From NCBI GenBank assembly GCA_021151665.1, contig JAGKWW010000018.1:1-53563 (forward strand): a stretch of 53,563 nt of DNA, in the 5' to 3' direction. This document shows positions 1 to 8,100 of the stretch, in pieces. The notes under the pieces were generated by a model. It saw nothing but the letters and a program-made list of their open reading frames with translations. It did not search any database and had not been told where the DNA came from. This stretch comes from Flavobacteriaceae bacterium. Lineage in GTDB: Bacteria > Bacteroidota > Bacteroidia > Flavobacteriales > Flavobacteriaceae. The position numbers and the translations under genes were made by a program. Within the stretch, counting starts at the first letter, position 1, and each line of letters opens with the position of its first letter.

Positions 1-1
1 G

Positions 2-574
2 CTAAGTGCACGCGGTGCCGACATCCTTATCAACTACCATAGCGACGAAGACGGCGCAAAAGAGACGGCGGAAGCTGTAGAGAAGAACGGCAGCCGTGTC
101 GTTATCTGCAAAGCGGATGTTGGAAGCTATGATGGTGTGCTGCGGATGTTTGGTGATGTCAAACAATTAGGGATGCCGTGGATCCTGGTGAACAGCGCAG
201 GCGTAAACGAGTCGGGCATATTTGCCGATGAAATGGACATCGAAACTTTTGACCGTACCATTCGCACCAACTTATACGGAATCTTCTACACCTGCAAAGA
301 ATTCATCAAAGCACGAAAAGCAAACGGCAACGGTGGGAAAATTGTAAACATCTCATCGATACATGAGGAAGTGTGCCGGGCCGGAGGCGCCGACTATTGC
401 GCCAGCAAAGGTGCAGTGCGTAACTTTACCCGAAGCCTGGCCTTAGAGTTAGGCCCGTTTGGCATCAATATCAACAATGTGGCGCCGGGCATGATACTAA
501 CGCCCATGAACCAAAAAGCGCTGGACGACCCGGAATATCTAAAGGAAGCCGAGAAGCACATTCCTTACGCTTAG
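2..574 (+). CDS. SDR-family oxidoreductase, cut by the window edge and truncated at its C-terminus
   Basis: This is a short-chain dehydrogenase/reductase of the glucose 1-dehydrogenase / 3-oxoacyl-ACP reductase type, an NAD(P)-dependent Rossmann enzyme. The frame is open from base 2, so the true start lies outside the window; the ATG at 137 is internal. Visible landmarks are the NSAG motif (variant of NNAG), the ISS strand with the catalytic Ser, the YCASK motif (Tyr and Lys of the catalytic pair), and the following NNVAPG loop. The protein then stops right after HIPY, where family members normally continue for about 50 more residues (RAG/PEEVA helix and the VDGG end). It is therefore probably inactive. 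The downstream sequence belongs to a different gene, so I infer a deletion junction at about 567-575. The natural substrate cannot be told. Confidence 0.8.
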   Translation, partial: LSARGADILINYHSDEDGAKETAEAVEKNGSRVVICKADVGSYDGVLRMFGDVKQLGMPWILVNSAGVNESGIFADEMDIETFDRTIRTNLYGIFYTCKEFIKARKANGNGGKIVNISSIHEEVCRAGGADYCASKGAVRNFTRSLALELGPFGININNVAPGMILTPMNQKALDDPEYLKEAEKHIPYA

Positions 575-608
575 CCCCTACGTTTGGCAGGAAGAAGGGA
601 TTTACAAA

Positions 609-1379
609 ATGCTGATCAGGGCGGTGAACCCTGCCCCGGATGTAACCCTTGAGGCAGCACGAATTTACTATGGCACCTCTGAAGACGGCATTACCTTTAA
701 GATGGATGACGGGCCCTGCTTAGCGCCCAGCACATCGCCATTCGACAAGGATGGCTGCGAAGACCCATCAGTTATATGCTTCAATGGGAAGTACTATGTG
801 TACTACACCGGATGGAATGTCACCAAACGCGAAGGCCAGCTGATGCTTGCCACCGGCGATGATCCGCGGAAACTGACCGTTCGGGGAGCCTCGATTAAAA
901 GTAACGAACCTTACCTAAACCCTAAAGAAGCCACACTTTCGCGCCTTAAGAACGGCAAATGGGTTTTGTTTTTTGAATATGCCGAAGATGGCCGGTCTAA
1001 GTTGGGGAGGGCTTTTAGTGATAGCCCCGATGGCCCCTGGGAAATAGAAGGCGAATTCCTGAAAGCGCGTGAAGGTTCTTGGGATTCCTATCACCTGAGC
1101 GCAGGGCCCGCCTTTATCGACAAAGATTACGAAACCGTAATGTTCTATAACGGGTCTAACGCGCAGGCGCACTGGCGCATCGGCTGGGTAGAAATGGACG
1201 ACCATGGCAACATCACGGCCCGTAGCGAGGAGCCGCTAATCACGCCACCATCCAGTAAGCCGGGACAAGTAGACATCGCCTTCTCGGCCTCTAATATTCT
1301 GGTTGACAATGAAATATGGCTATACTATTCTACAGAAGACCAGCATCCCTTTCTCGCGATTATTTCTGTAGAAGATTGA
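609..1379 (+). CDS. GH43/GH130-like beta-propeller glycosidase, N-terminally truncated
   Basis: The protein resembles five-bladed beta-propeller glycosidases and glycoside phosphorylases (GH43/GH130/GH32 superfamily) acting on oligosaccharides. Propeller-blade motifs are visible: ARIYYGTSEDG, GCEDPSVICFNGKYYVYYTGW (a family-typical EDP acidic motif), VLFFEYAEDGRSKLGRAFSDSPDGPW and ASNILVDNEIWLYYSTED. The ATG at 609 gives 256 residues, but the same frame is meaningful further upstream (SPYVWQEEGIYKM, from about 573) until a stop at 540-542. The first propeller residues are therefore encoded without their own start and the N-terminus has been lost. The gene follows the truncated SDR by 34 bases. 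Substrate is unknown and the exact GH family is uncertain; activity is doubtful because of the truncation. Confidence 0.65.
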   Translation: MLIRAVNPAPDVTLEAARIYYGTSEDGITFKMDDGPCLAPSTSPFDKDGCEDPSVICFNGKYYVYYTGWNVTKREGQLMLATGDDPRKLTVRGASIKSNEPYLNPKEATLSRLKNGKWVLFFEYAEDGRSKLGRAFSDSPDGPWEIEGEFLKAREGSWDSYHLSAGPAFIDKDYETVMFYNGSNAQAHWRIGWVEMDDHGNITARSEEPLITPPSSKPGQVDIAFSASNILVDNEIWLYYSTEDQHPFLAIISVED

Positions 1380-1457
1380 CGACTAAATGACGGACAGTTT
1401 AACGTTTGGCAATCCAAAATTTATAATTTACAATTCAAAATAGTCTGATGTGGTTCG

Positions 1458-1465
1458 TAGCTTTG
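1458..1465 (+). promoter_or_regulatory. -7 box TAGCTTTG of the MFS transporter gene
   Basis: Exact match to the Bacteroidetes TAnnTTTG box, 11 bases before the ATG at 1477. It lies inside the reading frame that would start at GTG 1450, which argues for 1477 as the real start. I see no convincing -33 TTG. Confidence 0.5.
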
Positions 1466-1476
1466 CACCCTACATT

Positions 1477-2655
1477 ATGCAACGCACACCCCACCCTATT
1501 TACAATCTTCATTTCGGACTTGTATGCCTGAGTTCGCTGCTGTTCTCTGCCAGTTTCAATATGCTTATTCCCGAACTTCCGGCGTATCTCAGCAGCCTTG
1601 GCGGAGCCGAATATAAAGGGCTTATCGTGGCATTGTTTACTCTTACGGCAGGCCTCTCGCGACCGTTTAGCGGCAGGCTGACCGATACCTTGGGCCGTGT
1701 GCCGGTAATGGCGTTTGGCTCAATCGTATGTTTTGTATGCGGATTTCTTTACCCGGTTTTGGGCACCGTTGCCGGATTTCTGCTGCTTCGCCTGCTGCAC
1801 GGATTTTCGACCGGATTTAAGCCAACAGCCACTGCAGCTTACGTTGCAGATATTGCCCCACCCGAACGCTGGGGAGAAGCCATGGGCATTCACGGGCTTT
1901 GCTTCAGTACCGGAATGGCAATCGGCCCGGCCATAGGCAGCTACATCAGCCTGCACTATTCGCTCGACGTTCTGTTTTACACCTCATCGGTTTTTGCGCT
2001 GCTTTCGATACTTATCCTGATGAACATGAAGGAGACGCTTATCGAAAAACAACGTTTCAGCCTTTCCCTTTTAAAAATTTCACGGAAAGACATCATTGCT
2101 CCCGAAGTGCTGCCTTCGGCTATTGTAACGTTTCTTTGCTACGTGAGCTACGGCGCGATACTTACGCTAATTCCTGACAGGTCGGGCTACCTTGGTATTG
2201 CCAATAAGGGAATGTTCTTTATGGTGTTTACGATATCATCTTTGGTTATGCGGTTTGTTGCCGGAAGGGCATCTGATAAATACGGCCGCACACGGGTACT
2301 GACCATCGGCCTCGCCATTCAACTCATTGCACTTGCCCTTACGGGTTATGCCGAGACTTCATTTTTGTTGCTGACAGCTTCCGCTATCTACGGAATTGCA
2401 CAGGGTGTACTCTCTCCTGCTATCAATGCATGGACGGTAGATATGAGCCACCCCGAACACCGCGGTAAGGCTATGGCCACCATGTATATTGCTTTGGAAG
2501 CGGGAATTGGGCTCGGTGCGCTAGGCGCGGGCTGGTACTACGCCGACGTTATAGGCCGAATCCCGATGATCTTTTACGCCACGGCGATTACCACATTTAT
2601 GGCATTTATGTATATGTTGTTACGAAAGAGAACGACCTTAAGTCAGGATAATTAG
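1477..2655 (+). CDS. MFS transporter
   Basis: Inner-membrane major facilitator superfamily permease of about 392 residues with roughly 12 hydrophobic segments. The loop 2-3 signature is clear (SGRLTDTLGRVPV) and a second copy occurs in the C-terminal half (AGRASDKYGRTRV), the internal duplication expected of MFS. The substrate cannot be deduced; drug or sugar efflux is possible. I chose ATG 1477 (MQRTPHP) over GTG 1450 because a TAnnTTTG box lies between them. Its stop codon overlaps the stop of the convergent pbpC by four bases, with no room for a separate terminator, so the two genes may terminate inside each other. Confidence 0.88.
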   Translation: MQRTPHPIYNLHFGLVCLSSLLFSASFNMLIPELPAYLSSLGGAEYKGLIVALFTLTAGLSRPFSGRLTDTLGRVPVMAFGSIVCFVCGFLYPVLGTVAGFLLLRLLHGFSTGFKPTATAAYVADIAPPERWGEAMGIHGLCFSTGMAIGPAIGSYISLHYSLDVLFYTSSVFALLSILILMNMKETLIEKQRFSLSLLKISRKDIIAPEVLPSAIVTFLCYVSYGAILTLIPDRSGYLGIANKGMFFMVFTISSLVMRFVAGRASDKYGRTRVLTIGLAIQLIALALTGYAETSFLLLTASAIYGIAQGVLSPAINAWTVDMSHPEHRGKAMATMYIALEAGIGLGALGAGWYYADVIGRIPMIFYATAITTFMAFMYMLLRKRTTLSQDN

Positions 2656-5027
2656 TCAGCCGCAATTATCTCAATTCTGCGACGTATTTCATTACCTTTT
2701 TCATCTGTCACGGACAGGTAGTATTTACCTGTTCTTGCCGCAATGGCCATCTCATGGAATTGCTGCGTTTCACCTAAAAACTTATTGTCGAGGTACCAGA
2801 ACAGCTTCGCGTTGGGCTGCGAATGTGCCGCCTTGATAATGACCGGCTGCCGCTTGCCTTCAAAATTTTTGGTAAGGTACACTTTCCCATCTTCCTTCGG
2901 GTAAATAAAATCCATATAGACTCCACCCACTCCGGCACAGTCGGCACGGAAAGGAGGCAGGGGACGATAATCCAGGTGCAGGCCTTTGTAGTACCATTCC
3001 ATTACCGGCGGCAGTACAAACCATGTTTGGGTGAGCATATTTTCAACACTTTCGCAACTACTGTTCACACGGTATAAACCTGTAGGGTCAAGGTGTATTT
3101 CTTTGTGATAAGGGCAGAGCTTCGTCCTGCTTCCGCTAAGGGGGATCCACTGTTTGGCAACAGGGCAATGCTCGCCGGCAAGGTGGCCGCTCACGGCACA
3201 AACCTCAGCCTGCTCCAGGTCGTTATACGGCGGGCGGAACCAAGCAGTTTTCGGCAACAGGTTAAACACATCAAACAAGATCGGGGCTGCGCTGCCCACG
3301 CCTGTAAGCGACGGCCTGCCCTCTCCCGAAGCGTTTCCCACCCAAACGCCGACCACATAGCGCGAACTCGTACCAATGGCCCAGGCATCGCGGCTGCCAA
3401 AGCTTGTCCCTGTCTTCCATGCAATTTCCAAAGAGGAATCGTAAAACTTCCAGGCTTCGTCGCCTTCCGGCCTGTTTACTTCTTTCATAGCATTATAAGT
3501 AAGCCAGATGGAACCCGCGCCTATCTCGGGTTTGTTGTAAAGGTCTTTTCCGAAGTCTCTTTTATCGTTAGCATTCCAGTTCAGTTCGGCAAACTCATGG
3601 CTCCGGTATTTTGCATCATTATCCGTAAAGTAGTTAAGTGTCGAAGTCAGTCCCGCATAAGTCCGGCACAAATCCCAAAGGTTGCTTTCAGCGCCACCCA
3701 GTATCAGGGATAATCCATAATTATCGGGCTTGCGGTTAATATCGCGGAGCTTAAAATGCTGCAGCTGGTCGTAAAACCGGTGTACGCCGTGTTCCTTTAG
3801 CATCAGTACCGCAGGTATGTTGAGCGAACGTGCCAATGCACGCTGTGCGGGAACGGCGCCGTCATAGGTCATTTCGTAATTCTTAGGGCTGTAGCCGGCG
3901 ATCATGGTTGGTACATCGGCTACCAGCGTATTAGGGAGCAGCTCGCCCGAATCCAGCATCGAAGCAAACAGCAGCGGCTTCAATATGCTCCCCGTGCTTC
4001 GGGGCGCTGTGATAATATCTACATCCTTTTGGTGCGCTTTATCAGTAGGAGCATTGCCGGTATAGGCGATAATGTTACGTGTCTTTACATCCACTACCAT
4101 TATCGCCAGATTGTGCACCTGCGTATTCTTATATTCCCGGTAATAACGCTCTGCGATCTGGTTGACGCGCTGCTGCAGGTTGTTGCTCACGGTTGTTTTT
4201 ATCCGCTGCCCTTCCCGTTCTTTCGCAATGTGTTGCAGCAAATGCGGGGCATCCTGCGGGAGGTCAAAGGGCTTTTGCGGAAGCGGCTCCTGTAGCGAAA
4301 GCTCATAAGTAGCCTTGTCGATGATCTGTTGCAAATACAGCTGCTTCAGCAGGCGGTTACGCTTTTGCAATAACAGCTGCTGGTTCTTGCCCGGATAGAT
4401 AAGCGACGGTGCATTGGGCAATACCGCCAGCGTAGCCGTTTCTGCCCATGAAAGCTGATGCGGCTGAACGCCAAAGTACCGCCAGGACGCCATTTCAAGC
4501 CCAACTACATTGCTACCAAAAGGTGCATGCGCCGTATACAGGCCTAAAATTTCATCTTTGTTATGGCGCAACTCGAGCCGGGTAGCCTGAATCAGCTCTA
4601 TCAGCTTTTCGAAATAGCTGCGCTTTTTATGTTCGCGCGAAAGCCGGATCACCTGTTGGGTAAGCGTACTGCCACCCCGCACCACTTTTCCCGCGGCGCT
4701 GTTCTGCCGTATGGCATTCGCAATCGCAACCGGGTTGAAGCCGGGATGGTGGTAAAAGTGCCGGTCTTCAAACTGTACGATGCACTCGCGGAATTTATAC
4801 GGTACGCTGTCCTGCGCCGGGAAACGCCATTGCCCATCCTTCGCGATACGTGCGCCCAACAGTTCGCCCTCGCGGCTTTCTATGACGGTGGAGTACGGTT
4901 CACTAAACAGCTCGCCCGGCAGGCAGAAAAGATAGGCGATTAGTAAAAGTGCTATCGTCCATCTTACCCTCTTTTTATTGATATGGCGGAGAAACGACCT
5001 TAGCCGCTTCCCCATGATATGTTGCAT
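2652..5027 (-). CDS. pbpC: Penicillin-binding protein 1C (bifunctional transglycosylase/transpeptidase)
   Basis: Class A PBP that polymerises and cross-links peptidoglycan at the outer face of the inner membrane. A membrane anchor lies at about residues 22-42. The GT51 glycosyltransferase domain shows EDRHFYHHPG (87-96, catalytic Glu) and GGSTLTQQ (118-125). The transpeptidase domain shows SILK (Ser347/Lys350), SLN (401-403) and KTGTS (538-542). A C-terminal beta domain of about 90 residues typical of PBP1C follows. Length (791) fits the family. It lies 96 bases downstream of the alpha-2-macroglobulin gene on the same strand, the classical pairing also seen in E. coli (yfhM-pbpC), so the two are probably co-transcribed. 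A second in-frame ATG at residue 5 is an equally possible start. Confidence 0.93.
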   Translation of the reverse strand: MQHIMGKRLRSFLRHINKKRVRWTIALLLIAYLFCLPGELFSEPYSTVIESREGELLGARIAKDGQWRFPAQDSVPYKFRECIVQFEDRHFYHHPGFNPVAIANAIRQNSAAGKVVRGGSTLTQQVIRLSREHKKRSYFEKLIELIQATRLELRHNKDEILGLYTAHAPFGSNVVGLEMASWRYFGVQPHQLSWAETATLAVLPNAPSLIYPGKNQQLLLQKRNRLLKQLYLQQIIDKATYELSLQEPLPQKPFDLPQDAPHLLQHIAKEREGQRIKTTVSNNLQQRVNQIAERYYREYKNTQVHNLAIMVVDVKTRNIIAYTGNAPTDKAHQKDVDIITAPRSTGSILKPLLFASMLDSGELLPNTLVADVPTMIAGYSPKNYEMTYDGAVPAQRALARSLNIPAVLMLKEHGVHRFYDQLQHFKLRDINRKPDNYGLSLILGGAESNLWDLCRTYAGLTSTLNYFTDNDAKYRSHEFAELNWNANDKRDFGKDLYNKPEIGAGSIWLTYNAMKEVNRPEGDEAWKFYDSSLEIAWKTGTSFGSRDAWAIGTSSRYVVGVWVGNASGEGRPSLTGVGSAAPILFDVFNLLPKTAWFRPPYNDLEQAEVCAVSGHLAGEHCPVAKQWIPLSGSRTKLCPYHKEIHLDPTGLYRVNSSCESVENMLTQTWFVLPPVMEWYYKGLHLDYRPLPPFRADCAGVGGVYMDFIYPKEDGKVYLTKNFEGKRQPVIIKAAHSQPNAKLFWYLDNKFLGETQQFHEMAIAARTGKYYLSVTDEKGNEIRRRIEIIAAD

Positions 5028-5123
5028 AAGATACTATAACATTGTTATACAGATTACAGCCTGGTCATTCCGTACATTACATATGGTCTGTCATCTATTA
5101 TCTATCGTCTATTATCTTCTATC

Positions 5124-8100
5124 TTACTTCTCCTTCACCACTTTAACCCATTGCCCCTTGGTGCGCGCAAAGAACGAATTGTCATACATCGCCTCACACT
5201 GCGTACCCGGAAGATAATATGTTCCCGGGTAGGAAGCATTAAGCAGCAGCCTGAACTTCTTGGTTTCTTTCGCTTTCATTGGGAAATAATAGTTGGCCCT
5301 GTCATCACGGATGTCGGTATAATCCACCGTGTTGCCGGTATTGTCGCCAAATTCGGTAAACCTTGTATTCACGATCTCCCATCCTGACGGAATGATCTGC
5401 GTAAGCGCAACATTATCTACATTCTCTCCTTTCATATTGCTCACGGTCACTTCGGCAACAAACTCGGTGCCCTGGGTTAAAGATGCCGGATTAATGGCTT
5501 TGCCCGCCCTGTCTTTATACGTAATGGAGGTTACCAGTTCACGCTGCTCCGCCTGTTCCCTGCCTACAGGCAGTATTCCGCTATAGATCACTTTCACGTA
5601 GAGCGTACCTTTCCTGTTATTCTTCACATTGATGCTGTTACTGCTGCTTACGGCAAGTGTTCGCGATGCAAATGTTTTGGCGGTTTTAATCGTTTCCTGT
5701 TTTCCGCTTGAAGTGAACGAAGCATCCACGCCTTTCTCACCGTTGGCTTTAGCAAATTTACTCATCGCATAAAGGCTGTAGGCTGTGGTTTGAGTGCTCA
5801 TCCATTCGTTAGAGGACATTGCCTTCGCCAATTGCACCGCCATATTGTACGCCTTTTGCTTCTGGCCGAGGAGTACCAGGGTTTCCAGCGCCATCGCACG
5901 GTTGCGTTCCGGTGAGCCAAAGTAATAATAACCATACGGACTGTTTACATCCAGCGTGCTTTGCGAAAGCAGCATCTGCCCGGTACTTTTCTGTCCGGCC
6001 AACGCATAGGCGGCAGCCAATCTCAATCTTGACTCATTGCTTATGCCCTGCGTTTCGCGAAGCCTGTTCATCGATGAAATATCCGGCACACCCGCAAGCG
6101 CCAGCGTATACAGCCTGTATGCCTGCGCAAAGTCGTTGTGGTAACGGTTGTCGTAACGCCATTGCCTTGCGGTTTTCTGCTGATAACTAAGCCATTGCTT
6201 CTTGCTGTTGAGCGGCAGCGCGTAGCCCTTTTTCTCGGCTTCGATGAAGAAGTGGCCTACATAGCTCGAGCCCCAGTCGTCCGGCTCAGGCTGCCCCTGC
6301 CAGTAGGCAAATCCGCCCGACGGCACCTGATACTGCGCCAGTTTTTGAATCGCAGCGGTAACATTGGTTTGTATCTTTTGGCGGCGTGCGTTGTCTACAT
6401 CGGCAACATCGGTGAGGTAAAGCTGCGGGAATGCCGAAGAAGTAACCTGCTCCAGGCAGCCGTGCGGATATTGCACCAGGTAATCGAGCCTGCGGTTAAA
6501 GTCGATAGACGGGAACGAAGATACTTCGAGCCTCGCCGCATTAGACCCTGCTACACCAAACGCATTCCAGTTGATGGTTCCGCTTTTGCCCGGCTCGAGC
6601 ACCAGCTCTTTGTAGCTCTGCGTCACCGGATTCGGGTTCACGATATCCAGTTCCACATCGTAGCTCGCTTTTTCTTTTCCGGATGTTGCTATCACCGTGA
6701 CTTTGCCGAGCCCCGTAAGGCTGCCTACTTCAAGGTCGAAGTATGCCACCTTCTCATCCGGTTTTGTAAATACAACCGATTGCACCGGCTTACCCAACAC
6801 TTTGATTCCGTTATTCGTTTTTACCTGAAGTGTTACGTTCTTCACATGGTTTTCCATGGCGAAAAGCGTTACCGGTAACGTTACCTTTTCGCCCGGCGTC
6901 ACCTTCCGCGGAAGCGAGGCCAACAGCATCAGTGGGCTTCGCACCGGCGTTGTCTTCTCGGCCATACCGTAAGCGCTCAGGTCGGCGTTGGCAGCAACTA
7001 CCATCGTACGTACCGATCCCACATAATTCGGCAGCTTGATATCATGTACACGGGTCTGCCCTTTACCTACAGTATACGGACCCATAAAGATAACCACAGG
7101 CTTAAAGCGGTTTGCTTTCTTGGCTTTGCCACCACCGAGGTCGGCATCTCCACCAATGCTGAATACCTGGTTCACTTCGCCGCCATAAGCCCCGATAACA
7201 TCATCATAAATATCCCATGTTTTTACGCCAAGAGCCTCGCGGGCATAGAAGCTGTCCCATGCATTAGGGGTTTTAAACCGGGTAAGGTCAAGCAAGCCGT
7301 CGTCTACAATTGCAATGGTATAGGTCATCGGCCTGCCGTTCTTTTCGCTGACTTTTATGGTTGTTTTTTGCGAAGGTTTCAGTACCTCCGGCATTTTTAT
7401 CTGCGGTTCAAGGACTGTATTCTTATCAACCACCTCTATCGGCACAATGCCGTACAGGCGGATGGGTGAATCATTTTTGGTAGAGGCGTGCGGTTGCAGC
7501 AACGTGATGTGCACGTAAACATTTGGCGCCATCTTGCCTGTCACAGGGATCGAGACTTTAGTTTCCCCTTTTGTCGTTTTCGCCCAGTAGGTCTGCACTA
7601 CGCGGCTGCCATTCTCAAGAGAGATAAGCGCCCGTCCGCCTTCGCTGGATGGGAACGAAATAACCGCCTTTTCGCCAACAGCGTATTTCTCTTTATCGGT
7701 AGTAAACATCAGCATGGTTGCTTCTTCCGGATTGTCATTATGCGTGCGCCCGGACCAGTAAGGGTAATCTATATATACCGTCTGCCCTGCCGAGTGGCCG
7801 CTTTCCACATCGGTAACGCGAATAAGATATCGGCCCCAGGCTTCCATATCGGTACCGAAGCTGAAGTTTGCTTTACCCGAAGCGTCGGTCGTAACCTGTT
7901 GCGAATAGACCGCCAGCCTCGATTCGGTAGAACTGTAGGTGCTAAGGTCGTCGTTTGAAGCATCCCACCACCAGCGCCATTCTATTTTATATACGCGCAC
8001 ATCGAGTTTTCGGTTAGCCCGCGGCTGGCCTTTATCATTTACCGTGGCGAGGTCGAAACGATTGGCTTTGCCGGTTTCGAGCATGCCATACTTGTTGCCT

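Noticed and set aside
3093..3713. 206-residue open frame antisense to pbpC
   Set aside because: Shadow of the transpeptidase domain; no start signals or motifs.
6138..6878. 246-residue open frame on the + strand inside the alpha-2-macroglobulin gene
   Set aside because: Antisense to a clearly conserved coding region, no family-like motifs, composition follows from the opposite strand.
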